Notes under the pieces: model-generated
What the model was told of the DNA's origin: nothing
The model's database searches: none
Seen by the model: the letters and a program-made list of their open reading frames with translations, nothing else
Part shown: piece after piece, positions 52,330 to 61,594 of the stretch
Layout of the letters: each line of letters starts with the position of its first letter
How positions within the stretch are numbered: the stretch's first letter is position 1
Source of the DNA: Bacteroidales bacterium
GTDB lineage: Bacteria > Bacteroidota > Bacteroidia > Bacteroidales > Marinilabiliaceae
Length of the DNA: 64,000 nucleotides
Direction: 5' to 3'
Assembly (NCBI GenBank): GCA_017417385.1
Contig: JAFPZF010000055.1
Location: 23,413-87,412 of the forward strand
Position numbers and translations under genes: made by a program

Positions 52330-52773
52330 ATGACAATGAAAATAAAGAGTATTGCAACAGCCCTGGCAGTAGGGCTCCTCTCTTCCCTCCCCCTGTGCGT
52401 CAACAGCCAGGCAGACGCAGCCGAGAACGCTTGCAAGGCCTACTTCAAGCACCCTTACATCGTCACTGGCAGACCTTTCAAGGCTCTCCTGACGGGCGAT
52501 GAGGTCGCTGAATTCCATACTACGCTCTTCAGCGGCACAACCTATAGGGTCGCCGTCGGCAATACAGACAAGAACTATCTGATCTTCTCGGTCTACGACA
52601 CCGACCACAACCTCCTCTTCACTAGCAAGGACTACGAGAACGCTTCCTACTGGGACTTCTCCGTCGACGGTTACCTCGACTGCATCATAGAGGCTCGTCT
52701 CGACGAATCTGTCTCGACCTCGGGATTCGCTATCGTAATGACCGGATTCAAACTCAACGAGGACAAAAAGTAA
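52330..52773 (+). CDS. Hypothetical secreted protein
   Basis: 147 residues from the ATG at 52330 (another ATG two codons later). Signal peptide MTMKIKSIATALAVGLLSSL, with cleavage likely near VNSQA. The mature part is small and beta-rich (YLIFSVYDTDHNLLFTS and WDFSVDGYLDCIIEARL), ending with FAIVMTGFKL. The pattern of polar-alternating strands with a final GFKL resembles small periplasmic beta-sandwich proteins. Family not recognised. Own promoter and terminator. Confidence 0.72.
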   Translation: MTMKIKSIATALAVGLLSSLPLCVNSQADAAENACKAYFKHPYIVTGRPFKALLTGDEVAEFHTTLFSGTTYRVAVGNTDKNYLIFSVYDTDHNLLFTSKDYENASYWDFSVDGYLDCIIEARLDESVSTSGFAIVMTGFKLNEDKK

Positions 52774-52850
52774 ACTCCCTCCACTTGCATGGCCTTTCTA
52801 CACCCCAATAGGACCTCACGACCATGCACATTCTTCGCCTTGACTATAAA

Positions 52851-52878
52851 CGCCACCTCCTCAGTGGCGCTTTGGTCT
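52851..52878 (+). terminator. Terminator of the small secreted-protein gene
   Basis: CGCCAC/GTGGCG stem (52851-52856 with 52864-52869), then TTTGGTCTTT. It lies just ahead of the ABC transporter gene. Confidence 0.6.
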
Positions 52879-52900
52879 TTTGCAAACGCAATAAGAGAAT

Positions 52901-55900
52901 ATGAGTGATGGTATTCTTGAAGCCTTAGTGCAACTGTTCGCCGTCGTCGCCTCTGTCAGAAATGCCAAGGACATGAGCGAACGTCGTATGGTAGTCTACA
53001 ACTTCCTGGTCTCTCAGCTCAACGCCGAGCTGGCTGCCAAATACATCGGGAAGTTCGACGACTACTATAGGCAGTGCGTGCGCCAAGGTCAACGTAGCGA
53101 AAACCAGTACAAGACGATAAGCCGTGTCACCAGCCGTGTCATGCGTATCACGGTGGAGATGAACAAGGAACTTAGTCTCTACCAGAAATATATCGTCCTC
53201 GTCGAACTCTACGAATACCTCAACACCGGAGTCATATCCTACGTCGAGCAAGGCCTCGTCCACGATGTCGTCGCAGACAAGTTTAATATCAACCGCGAAG
53301 AATTCGAACTCATAAGAGACTTTATCCTCAATACGCAGTCCGTCTCCGACCGTATCGTATTCTCCGGCAAGGACAACTGCGAGGAAATTCTCGAACCGAA
53401 ACACGTCGCCTGGGAAGACCTCGACGGCGAAATCCCCTTCGTCTACCTCCCTATCGTCAATATCTTCCTCTTCAAATACTTCGGCAACCAGCACGTCGAA
53501 CTCAACGGCGCCGAGGTGACAAGCGGGAAGACTTACATCATGAGGGCGGGTAACTCTATCCGCAACGGCATTAGCTCCCCGATCTTCTACTACGACATGA
53601 TGCGACAGGTCGTCGCCAACTCCGATATTGTCCCTATCACTATCGAGGCACGAAATGTCGTCTACATGTTCAACAAGAATACTGTCGGCATCCATAGTCT
53701 CTCCTTCGAGAGCCACAGCGGTCGTCTCGTCGGTATCATGGGCGTCTCCGGCTCCGGCAAGAGTACTTTCGCCAACGTCATCTCCGGTATGGCCCGACCC
53801 GTCAGCGGCAACGTATATATCAATAATATTGACATCTACGAAGACCCAGACGCTGTCAAGGGTATCATCGGCTTCGTCACCCAGGACGACATACTGATCG
53901 AGGACCTTACGGTCTACGAGAATCTATACTACAACGCTCGTATGAGCTTCGACAACCTCTCCATCGGAGCTATCAACGACAAGATCGACCGACTTCTCCG
54001 CCTCCTCGGCCTCTACGCCGTCAAGGATGTCAAGGTCGGCAGCCCCCTCAACAAGAAGATTAGCGGTGGCCAGCGTAAACGTCTTAACATCGCTCTCGAG
54101 CTTATCCGCGAGCCGGCTATCCTGATTCTCGACGAACCGACTTCCGGCCTCTCCTCCCACGACTCCGAGACTATCATCGAACTGCTCAAGGACCTCGCTA
54201 TCCAGGGGAAACTGATCTTCGTCGTCATCCACCAGCCTTCAAGCGACATCTTCAAGATGTTCGACCAGCTTCTCATCCTCGACACCGGCGGCTACCTGAT
54301 CTACGACGGCAACCCGGTCGAGAGTCTGAGCTACTTCCGCATGAGTCTCCACATGCTCGCCTCCCGCGAGGTCGAATGTAGGCGATGCGGCAATATCAAC
54401 GTCGAACAGGTCCTCGACATTATTAGTCAGCCGGTCGTCGACGAATATGGAAACAATACGCAGGTCCGTAAGGTCTCCCCTGAGGAATGGTACGAGAAGT
54501 TCAACTGGGGCTCTATCGACATGTTCTACGTCGGCGACCCTGAGCCTCTCCCAGAGATTACGTTCCAGACTCCTAACAGGATTAAGCAGACCTTCCTCTA
54601 CCTCGCCCGAGACGTCAAGTCTAAAATGGCTAACCTCCAATACATGCTCCTCAACCTCTTTGAGGCGCCTGTAATGGCTCTCCTCGTCTCTATCCTCCTC
54701 CGCTACTACGACATCACGTCCGACGAGGGCTACTACTTCTACAACAACGAGAATATGCCGGTCTACATTATCGTGGCCGTCATCATAGCTTTCTTTATCG
54801 GTCTGACGGTCAGCGCCGAGGAGATTATTCAGGACCGACAAACTCTGAAACGAGAACGCTTCCTCAACCTTAGTAGGTCTAGCTATATCCTCTCCAAGGT
54901 GATTCAGACGATGTTCCTCTCCTCTATCCAGATGTTCCTCTTCGTCATCGTCGCCAATACTATCCTCGAGATTAAGGGTCTCAACCTGGAGTACTGGATT
55001 GTGCTGACTAGCACGGCCATCTCCGCTAATATGCTCGGCCTCAACCTTAGCGATATGATGAAAAAGACTATCAACATCTATATCATCATACCGTTCATGG
55101 TCATCCCTCAGCTTATCCTGAGCGGTGTCTTCGTCAAGTTCGACAAGATGAACCCTGATATCAGCTCCGCCACGGGCGTCCCGGTCTACGGTCACTTTAT
55201 CACGGCACGCTGGGCTTTCGAGGCTCTCATTGTCAACCAGTTTAAGTACAACGAGTACGAACAGACGTTCTATATCTACGACAAGGCTAAGAGTAAGTTT
55301 AGCTTCATGAAGGACTACTGGGTCCCGACGATGAAGACGTATCTAGGCAGGGTCTCCAAGAATACTGCCGACCCTAACTACGACGCTGAAAAACAACAGA
55401 AGATCCTCGACCTCGTCTACGGCGAGATTGAACGCTACGCCCCGGAATACGAGAAACTGACTCCGCCAAGCAAGGACTTCTTCAAGACGGGCCTCTTCGG
55501 CACCGCCGCCTACAACGTCGTCGAGAAGTATCTCGAGGAGATTAGGCTCGCCAACGTCAGCAAATACAACAAGGTCGACATGGCTCTCGACCACCATAAG
55601 AAGGAATTTCTCGTCGAATACCTCGACAGTCTCAAGAGGACTTACCACAACAAGAGCGTCGAGGAGTTCGTCACGAGCCCTACTGGCATGATGAGCGAGG
55701 TGATTTGCGAATACGACGGCAAACTGTGGCACAAGACTGACCAGGTATTCCAGGACACCGACAAGGCCTTCAGCGCTCCTCTATTCGTCCCCTACAAGAG
55801 ATTTATGGACCAGAATGTCGATACGCTCCTCTTCAATGTTATCGTCATCTGGATGATCAACATGGTCCTTTTCCTTATCCTCCTCGACGGCCACCTCGGC

Positions 55901-55918
55901 GCATGGATGAGAAAATAG
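52901..55918 (+). CDS. ABCG-like ATP-binding/permease fusion transporter
   Basis: 1005 residues. An N-terminal helical domain (about 1-150; LLVQLFAVVASV-like start and TerB-like spacing) precedes the ABC domain: Walker A GVSGSGKS (281-288), signature ISGGQRK (387-393) and Walker B ILILDEP (407-413). After it come about six membrane segments of the ABC-2 type (for example IIVAVIIAFFIGLTVSAEEI and IMFLSSIQMFLFVIVAN-like). A large loop of about 200 residues before the last membrane segment is predicted outside. ATPase-first order is that of ABCG half-transporters. Cargo unknown; the neighbouring barrel protein hints at envelope export. First gene of a tight plus-strand run to 60580. Confidence 0.88.
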   Translation: MSDGILEALVQLFAVVASVRNAKDMSERRMVVYNFLVSQLNAELAAKYIGKFDDYYRQCVRQGQRSENQYKTISRVTSRVMRITVEMNKELSLYQKYIVLVELYEYLNTGVISYVEQGLVHDVVADKFNINREEFELIRDFILNTQSVSDRIVFSGKDNCEEILEPKHVAWEDLDGEIPFVYLPIVNIFLFKYFGNQHVELNGAEVTSGKTYIMRAGNSIRNGISSPIFYYDMMRQVVANSDIVPITIEARNVVYMFNKNTVGIHSLSFESHSGRLVGIMGVSGSGKSTFANVISGMARPVSGNVYINNIDIYEDPDAVKGIIGFVTQDDILIEDLTVYENLYYNARMSFDNLSIGAINDKIDRLLRLLGLYAVKDVKVGSPLNKKISGGQRKRLNIALELIREPAILILDEPTSGLSSHDSETIIELLKDLAIQGKLIFVVIHQPSSDIFKMFDQLLILDTGGYLIYDGNPVESLSYFRMSLHMLASREVECRRCGNINVEQVLDIISQPVVDEYGNNTQVRKVSPEEWYEKFNWGSIDMFYVGDPEPLPEITFQTPNRIKQTFLYLARDVKSKMANLQYMLLNLFEAPVMALLVSILLRYYDITSDEGYYFYNNENMPVYIIVAVIIAFFIGLTVSAEEIIQDRQTLKRERFLNLSRSSYILSKVIQTMFLSSIQMFLFVIVANTILEIKGLNLEYWIVLTSTAISANMLGLNLSDMMKKTINIYIIIPFMVIPQLILSGVFVKFDKMNPDISSATGVPVYGHFITARWAFEALIVNQFKYNEYEQTFYIYDKAKSKFSFMKDYWVPTMKTYLGRVSKNTADPNYDAEKQQKILDLVYGEIERYAPEYEKLTPPSKDFFKTGLFGTAAYNVVEKYLEEIRLANVSKYNKVDMALDHHKKEFLVEYLDSLKRTYHNKSVEEFVTSPTGMMSEVICEYDGKLWHKTDQVFQDTDKAFSAPLFVPYKRFMDQNVDTLLFNVIVIWMINMVLFLILLDGHLGAWMRK

Positions 55919-55939
55919 AACCTATAACGTTTTGTGGCT

Positions 55940-56653
55940 ATGTCTAGCAAGTTTGACCTTTACAGAATTCTGACGCTACTCGTCCTGGCTCTCTCCCTCT
56001 CCTCCGCCGCCGACGCTCAGTCGCTGTTCAACAACAAACTGAACTTCCCTAAAGGTAAAAAACTGAATTCTGTCTCCGCCAGCTACTTCGACTCGGGTCT
56101 CATTATTCCAGACCCCTGGAAGTCTCATATCCCTTTCTTTAAGTATCGCTACGAGAACTGCTTCGCCGTCCTCAACGACGGTCAGGCTGGCAGCTTCGGC
56201 ATCGGCTACGCAGCAGGCCTCGGTATGCTGAAAAAGGATGATGTGAAGGTTTACGAGGAGGAGCGGCTTGTCAAATCTGAAATTGACAAGAACGGCGAGA
56301 GAATTGATACCTACGAGATTATCACGACCGAGGTGACTACGACGAAGAAGGCTATCAGAGCCTCCGCCGAGATCTCTTTTAGCTACCATAAGCCTATCGC
56401 CGACTATGCCGACGTCTACGCCAGGCTCCACGGAGGCATCATCCCGACTGCTCAGCAGCTTACTGACAACCCTACGACGAAAGACTATATCACCTACGGC
56501 GGCGGCGTCGGCATTCAATACTTGATAAAGGGTAAGTTCGGCTTCTTCGCCGAGGTTGGCGCCGGCGAACAGGTGTTCACTGCCGGTATCGTCTGGGGTA
56601 GCATGAACTCCGCCTTTACTCAGGTATTCAGTAGCTTCTTCGGCGCTTTCTAA
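55940..56653 (+). CDS. Small predicted outer-membrane barrel protein
   Basis: 237 residues from the ATG at 55940 (a GTG two codons earlier is possible). A signal peptide RILTLLVLALSLSSAADAQ is followed by amphipathic strands (SVSASYFDSGLII, FAVLNDGQAGSFGIGYAAG and EISFSYHKPIADYADVYARL) and ends FSSFFGAF with a terminal Phe. This is a typical small barrel or OmpA-like protein without a peptidoglycan domain. It lies 21 bases after the ABC gene; a link to the transporter is inferred from position. Confidence 0.78.
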   Translation: MSSKFDLYRILTLLVLALSLSSAADAQSLFNNKLNFPKGKKLNSVSASYFDSGLIIPDPWKSHIPFFKYRYENCFAVLNDGQAGSFGIGYAAGLGMLKKDDVKVYEEERLVKSEIDKNGERIDTYEIITTEVTTTKKAIRASAEISFSYHKPIADYADVYARLHGGIIPTAQQLTDNPTTKDYITYGGGVGIQYLIKGKFGFFAEVGAGEQVFTAGIVWGSMNSAFTQVFSSFFGAF

Positions 56654-56664
56654 TCTTTAGACGA

Positions 56665-57078
56665 ATGAATCAACAGATATACTGCCTTCTGGGATTACTT
56701 ATCCTCATGCTCGTCCCGCTCTTCCTCTACGTGAGAAAGGGTTATATGGCCGCACGCAGAAATAAAGTTATCGCTACTCTACAATCTATCCTCTTCCCGG
56801 AGGGCGACAACCAGAAGACTGATACTATCGAGGACATGATGCAACTGACTTCCAACAGGTTCACGACTGATCAGCTCCTCGACTATTACCTGAAAATCAA
56901 AGGACTGCAGCTACTCGACCTCAACACTATGAAGGACGAGTCTATCTGTAAGTTCCTTATGGAACCAACTATCATCAGACTCCGTTACGACGAACTTGTC
57001 CTCTTCTACGAGAAGTTTATCAACTACCCGCAAGTTCATGGTCTTAACGCCGTCGGTGGTATCGCTAAGGGTGTTTGA
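56665..57078 (+). CDS. Hypothetical single-pass membrane protein
   Basis: 137 residues. An N-terminal membrane anchor CLLGLLILMLVPLFLYV is followed by a basic stretch (RKGYMAARRNK) and a helical cytoplasmic domain (TTDQLLDYYLKIKGLQLLDL and RLRYDELVLFYEKFI). Family not recognised. It stands 11 bases after the barrel gene and 18 before the response regulator gene, so it could be a membrane partner of either, but nothing in it looks like a kinase. Confidence 0.72.
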   Translation: MNQQIYCLLGLLILMLVPLFLYVRKGYMAARRNKVIATLQSILFPEGDNQKTDTIEDMMQLTSNRFTTDQLLDYYLKIKGLQLLDLNTMKDESICKFLMEPTIIRLRYDELVLFYEKFINYPQVHGLNAVGGIAKGV

Positions 57079-57096
57079 TTTGTAGTGCAAGAAGTT

Positions 57097-57720
57097 ATGA
57101 ATATCTGGCTAGTTGACGACCACATGCTGTTCCGCGCCGGCTTCAGGACACTCCTGGGTCGACTGAGGGTGAACGTCTCTTTCGAGGCAAGCGACGGACA
57201 GGCTTTCCTCGACCACCTGACCCTCGCTCAGCCTGACCTGGTCTTTATGGACATCGCCATGCCTAACATGGATGGTCTCAAAGCTACGGAACTGGCTCTC
57301 CAAAGGTACCCGGACATGAAGATTATCATCCTCTCTATGTACGGCGAAAGGGAGTACTATACGAAACTCGTCGACCTCGGCATCCGTGGCTTCCTCCTCA
57401 AAAGCTGCGACTTCAAGGAGGTTGAAATGGCTATCGAGGCTGTCAAGAACGGCGAATTCTACTTCTCTCAGGAACTCCTCCAGCAAATGGTCTTCCAGTC
57501 GCCTAACTCGGATATCGACATCGAACTGTCCGCAAGGGAACAGGGCGTCCTGACTGAGATATGCAACGGTCTGAGCAACCAGGATATCGCCGATAAGCTC
57601 TTTATCAGCAAGCGTACCGTCGAGAAACATAGGGCCAATATTATGATCAAGACGGGCTGCGGCAATACTGCCTCACTCGTGGTCTACGCTATCCGCAACG
57701 GACTCTATAGGATTGTCTAA
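57097..57720 (+). CDS. NarL/FixJ-type response regulator without a neighbouring kinase
   Basis: 207 residues from the ATG at 57097 (GTG at 57085 is the longer option). Receiver domain with the phospho-acceptor Asp52 in LVFMDIAMPNMDG and the conserved Lys in FLLKSCDFKE. C-terminal LuxR-type helix-turn-helix LSNQDIADKLFISKRTVEKH. It controls transcription when phosphorylated. No histidine kinase is present nearby, so it is an orphan in this window. Short gaps on both sides put it in the run with the transporter genes and xseA. Confidence 0.92.
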   Translation: MNIWLVDDHMLFRAGFRTLLGRLRVNVSFEASDGQAFLDHLTLAQPDLVFMDIAMPNMDGLKATELALQRYPDMKIIILSMYGEREYYTKLVDLGIRGFLLKSCDFKEVEMAIEAVKNGEFYFSQELLQQMVFQSPNSDIDIELSAREQGVLTEICNGLSNQDIADKLFISKRTVEKHRANIMIKTGCGNTASLVVYAIRNGLYRIV

Positions 57721-57735
57721 CTCCGCACGCAGTCT

Positions 57736-58968
57736 ATGGGCGAACCTCTCACTCTCTGGCAGTTCTGTAGCAATATCAGATACGTCATCGAGTCTCAAGC
57801 CCTCTCGCAATGGGTGCAGGCCGAGATTGCTCAGATATCTGGCAGCTTCGGCTCTCACTTCTATCTGGAGCTAGTTCAGAAAAACGAAGACAACGACAAC
57901 CCGGTAGCAAAACTCCGCTGCACGATATGGGCTCGGCAGGCCGCCTCTATCATCCCTCCCTTCGAGGAGGCTACTGGTTGTAGGCTCGCCGCCGGCATGA
58001 AGATTCTCTGCTACATCGCCCCTACCTTCCACGAGGTTTACGGCCTGAGCGGCAATATTCTGATGATCGACCCCTCGTTCACTATCGGCGAAATAGAGGC
58101 AAGACGTCGAGCTATCATCAAGCAACTTGTGGCCGACGGCATTGCGGAGATGAACAAGGAGCTGCCTTTGCCGACTCTTATCAAGCGTATCGCCGTCATC
58201 TCCTCTTCCGCAGCAGCCGGCTACGGCGACTTCTGTAGCCAACTGAAAGGCGCCGGACTGGAGATTGCCTACCGAATGGATCTTTTCCCTGCCGCCATGC
58301 AAGGGACTGAGGCTGAAAGAAGTGTCATCGACGCTCTGTCGGCTATCATGAACTCTCATGTCGACTACGATGTCGTCGTCATTATTCGCGGCGGCGGGTC
58401 ACGCATGGACTTGGCCTGCTTCGACTCCTACGACATGGCCTCCGCCGTCGCTCAGTTCCCCCTGCCTATCATCGCCGGCATCGGTCACGACAGAGACCAC
58501 TCGGTCGTCGACATGGTGGCCAACACCGCCCTCAAGACCCCAACTGCCGTGGCTGAGTTTATCTCGGAGCACAACGAACAACTACTGCTGCTGCTCGACG
58601 AACTGAAAGACAGGCTCGTCCATGCTGCCGACTCTATCGTCTCGTCTAAGAAGTCGTCAATCGACCAGCTGTCGTCCCTGCTGTCTGTCTCCGCTAAGGC
58701 AAAATGCTCGCTGACGAAGTTTAAGTTGGAGAATATCATTAGTCGTCTCAAGGCTGCTACGAGCAACGCCATTACGACTGAAAAGGCTTCTGTTCAGCAC
58801 CTCGAAGACAAAGTAGCGGCTCTTGACCCGAATCGCGTCCTCGACAGAGGTTATAGCATAACGACTGACTCCGACGGACGAACTGTCAACTCTGTCCGAC
58901 AAGTATCCAGCGGCGACACGATTACGACCTACGTCCGCGACGGTGCCCTGACCTCTGTGCTGAAATAA
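57736..58968 (+). CDS. xseA: Exodeoxyribonuclease VII large subunit
   Basis: 410 residues. N-terminal OB fold (LSQWVQAEIAQISGSFGSHFYLEL), the catalytic-domain motifs IAVISSSAAAGYGDF, VVIIRGGGSRMDLACFD and PIIAGIGHDRDHSVVDMVAN, then a helical arm (about 275-360) and the C-terminal DRGYSITTDSDG. It degrades single-stranded DNA from both ends together with XseB. No xseB follows; the next gene is a pseudouridine synthase. Starts 15 bases after the response regulator. Confidence 0.95.
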   Translation: MGEPLTLWQFCSNIRYVIESQALSQWVQAEIAQISGSFGSHFYLELVQKNEDNDNPVAKLRCTIWARQAASIIPPFEEATGCRLAAGMKILCYIAPTFHEVYGLSGNILMIDPSFTIGEIEARRRAIIKQLVADGIAEMNKELPLPTLIKRIAVISSSAAAGYGDFCSQLKGAGLEIAYRMDLFPAAMQGTEAERSVIDALSAIMNSHVDYDVVVIIRGGGSRMDLACFDSYDMASAVAQFPLPIIAGIGHDRDHSVVDMVANTALKTPTAVAEFISEHNEQLLLLLDELKDRLVHAADSIVSSKKSSIDQLSSLLSVSAKAKCSLTKFKLENIISRLKAATSNAITTEKASVQHLEDKVAALDPNRVLDRGYSITTDSDGRTVNSVRQVSSGDTITTYVRDGALTSVLK

Positions 58969-58972
58969 GGTC

Positions 58973-60580
58973 ATGGAGGTATTTCACATCGTCAGCGAAT
59001 GGGACGACGCTTCGCTCCCACCTCTCTTCACCTACCCTTTCGCCTATACGCCAGACTCTTTCTGCGTCGAGGCTGCCAGACGCGTTAGAACCTATGTCAA
59101 TGCACACCCCGAATGGCACGACGAGCTTTCGAGAGGTAAGATGCTCGGCGTCCTTGTCGTGGTCAACAAGATGGGTCAAAGGGGCTTTCTCGCCGCCTTT
59201 TCGGGGACTCTAGACGGACGGCTGTCTCACGACTGGTTCGTTCCCCCTGTCCTCGACTACGAGATCGCCGGCGGCGTCTTCAAGACTGAAGAAGAGAATA
59301 TTAGTGAGATCAATAGGCAGATCGCCCTCCTCAAGAACGATGAGAAGCTCTCGCTCCTGAAAGAACGTCTGAAGGACCTTCAAGACGAGAATGAGAAAAG
59401 GCTGTCCGATGCTAAACGTAACGCTAAGGAGAATAAACGCCTGAGACAACAGCTGAGGCTCGACCGACCGGAACTGGCTGACGAGCTCGACCGACAGAGT
59501 CAATTCGAAAAGGCTGAACTGAAACGCCTGACGGCTCGTCTGAAGGCTGAAGAAGACCATACAAGAGAAAGCATCAACGCCTTCGAGATCTCTATCAACT
59601 CTCTATCCGACGAGAGAAAAAGGCGCTCGAATGTCTTGCAACGATGGCTCTTCAGCAGGATGAGGCTGTCTTCTGCCGACGGCATCTCCCGCTCTGTATG
59701 GGATATTTTTAGGATGGCTCACCGAGCCGCACCTCCCTCGGCTACTGGCGACTGCTGCGCTCCACGCCTTCTCGACTATGCTTTTAGAAATGGCTTCACC
59801 CCTGTCAGCATGGCTGAATTCTGGGTCGGCAGAAGCCCTAAGGATACTATGAGAATCGACGGTAAGTTCTATCCTGCCTGCCAGGCTAAATGCGCACCGC
59901 TGATGAACTATATGCTGAAGGGTCTCCCTCTGATGCCCAACCCGCTCCAGACTGCCGAAAGCGACGACATCGAGGTTGTCTACGAGGACGAATGGCTGAT
60001 GGTCGTGTCTAAGCCCGCCGGTCTCCCGACGACAAGTCAGGCTATTGGAGCCGACAGTCTCATGAGAAGGGCTAAGCTCCACTGCCACATTGAGGGACCA
60101 GGCTACGTCCATCGTCTCGACATGGCAACCTCTGGCCTCCTCATCATCGCCAAGTCAAGTGAGGTCCACAAGGCTATCCAAAGGCAATTTGAGGACCGTT
60201 CTATACTGAAACGTTACGTAGCACTCGTCGAGGGCATTCCTGCCGAAAAAAGCGGTGTTATCGACTTGCCTCTGTCCGCCGACGAGAACGACCGACCAAG
60301 ACAGCACGTCGACTTCGTTCATGGTCTCTCAGCAACGACTCGCTTCGAGGTCGTCAGATCCTCCGACGGCATCTCCCGCATCCACTTCTTCCCGAAGACG
60401 GGACGTACTCACCAACTGCGTGTCCACGCCGCCGACAAGAGAGGTCTCGGCTGCCCTATCGTCGGTGATAATCTATATGGGACGCTCTCCAATAGGCTCA
60501 TGCTCCACTCTGATATGATTGTCTTCATCCACCCTATGACGGGCGATAAACTGAGGCTGGAGAGAGGTGCTGAATTCTGA
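58973..60580 (+). CDS. RluA-type pseudouridine synthase with a long coiled-coil N-terminus
   Basis: 535 residues, about twice the usual RluA length. The C-terminal third is a standard RluA domain with catalytic Asp383 in HRLDMATSG, WLMVVSKPAGLP before it and HFFPKTGRTHQLRVHAA after it. The first 110 residues are a folded domain of unknown type, followed by a highly charged coiled coil (about 110-225) and a linker. This composite form occurs in Bacteroidota. RNA target unknown. Starts 4 bases after xseA and ends the plus-strand run at a strong bidirectional terminator. Confidence 0.92.
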   Translation: MEVFHIVSEWDDASLPPLFTYPFAYTPDSFCVEAARRVRTYVNAHPEWHDELSRGKMLGVLVVVNKMGQRGFLAAFSGTLDGRLSHDWFVPPVLDYEIAGGVFKTEEENISEINRQIALLKNDEKLSLLKERLKDLQDENEKRLSDAKRNAKENKRLRQQLRLDRPELADELDRQSQFEKAELKRLTARLKAEEDHTRESINAFEISINSLSDERKRRSNVLQRWLFSRMRLSSADGISRSVWDIFRMAHRAAPPSATGDCCAPRLLDYAFRNGFTPVSMAEFWVGRSPKDTMRIDGKFYPACQAKCAPLMNYMLKGLPLMPNPLQTAESDDIEVVYEDEWLMVVSKPAGLPTTSQAIGADSLMRRAKLHCHIEGPGYVHRLDMATSGLLIIAKSSEVHKAIQRQFEDRSILKRYVALVEGIPAEKSGVIDLPLSADENDRPRQHVDFVHGLSATTRFEVVRSSDGISRIHFFPKTGRTHQLRVHAADKRGLGCPIVGDNLYGTLSNRLMLHSDMIVFIHPMTGDKLRLERGAEF

Positions 60581-60597
60581 CCCGACCTGATACGGCA

Positions 60598-60630
60598 AAG
60601 GGCTGCTCGCACTTTGCGCAAGCAGCCCTT
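60598..60630. terminator. Bidirectional terminator between convergent genes
   Basis: Perfect 10-bp stem AAGGGCTGCT/AGCAGCCCTT (60598-60607 with 60621-60630) with an inner CGCA/TGCG. It lies between the pseudouridine synthase (plus) and the DUF3078 gene (minus), serving both. Confidence 0.75.
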
Positions 60631-60657
60631 CGCTAATTGGTGATTCTGTTTTCTTGC

Positions 60658-61584
60658 TTACTTGTCGATCTTGAACGAGAGTCCGAAACCGAGAAGCTCC
60701 TTGCACTGCAGACGAGCACCTCTGATTCTTACCGCCGGATTGCCGTCCTCATCTGTATAGTCTTCCTTGTACTTTATGTCGTCGTCAAAGAGTAGGTTGA
60801 CCTTGATGAGCGCTGTCAACCAGTCGTTGACCTTGAAGTTCAGTCCCGTCTCGATGTCTACGTCTATATGCTCCGGATGATCCTTCCAGTTTGCAAAGAA
60901 GTCACCCCTGAAGTAGTAATCGACGTTCTTGACTATGTTCGGATGATTATATGTCACCTTTGCTGTCGCACCAAACTCCGAACGGACGTGCTCGTTAGCC
61001 TCGACACCGTAAGTCGTCGAGAGCACCGTGTCGCCTACGATCGTGAACCTGCCCGCAATAGGTGAGAGATAGACTGACAACTTGTCATTCGGCTTGTACA
61101 GCATACCGGCCGATATGCTGATGTAGCCTGGAGACATGCACTTCGAGACGACTGTCGTGTCCGCCCCATACTTGTAGCCCTTGCCAAACTGCGACTTGAA
61201 GTCGAAGAGGCCTGAGTAGAAGAGCTTCTGCCGCGTCGCATCATATCCGTAAATGGACGAGATGTGGATCTTGTCTTCCGACTTCTGATAGTCCTCCCCC
61301 TTGTAGCGCATGACGCCATAGCCCATCTCGAGGGTGTTGTCCCACGTCGCCATCTCACTCTTGTAGTTGGCGTATGCGTTGCCAATCCAAGTTCCAGAGA
61401 ATGAGTTCTTTCCTCCCGCTGCCCAGTTCTTCAACGATATCTGGTTGAAGGTCAACGACGTGAAAAGTCCCCTCTTCCACTTCGAGGCTGGCACCTGCTC
61501 TGCCGCCGGCGCAGCCGCCTCCTGTGCTGAAATAGAAGCACATGACAATGCCGCAAGCGCGAAACTTAGTAGTGTCTTCTTCAT
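60658..61584 (-). CDS. DUF3078-like outer-membrane protein
   Basis: 308 residues. Signal peptide MKKTLLSFALAALSCASISA, then TFNQISLKNWAAGGKNSFSG, the signature of DUF3078. Beta-barrel pattern through to the C-terminal LGFGLSFKIDK. Known only as a Bacteroidota family of unknown function, predicted outer membrane. It starts 10 bases after mscS, so the two are co-transcribed. Confidence 0.85.
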   Translation of the reverse strand: MKKTLLSFALAALSCASISAQEAAAPAAEQVPASKWKRGLFTSLTFNQISLKNWAAGGKNSFSGTWIGNAYANYKSEMATWDNTLEMGYGVMRYKGEDYQKSEDKIHISSIYGYDATRQKLFYSGLFDFKSQFGKGYKYGADTTVVSKCMSPGYISISAGMLYKPNDKLSVYLSPIAGRFTIVGDTVLSTTYGVEANEHVRSEFGATAKVTYNHPNIVKNVDYYFRGDFFANWKDHPEHIDVDIETGLNFKVNDWLTALIKVNLLFDDDIKYKEDYTDEDGNPAVRIRGARLQCKELLGFGLSFKIDK

Positions 61585-61594
61585 CTTTGAGTTA

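Noticed and set aside
54239..55195. 318-residue frame opposite the ABC transporter gene
   Set aside because: Asp/Glu/Val-rich shadow of GAC/GTC codon use on the other strand; the ABC motifs are on the plus strand.
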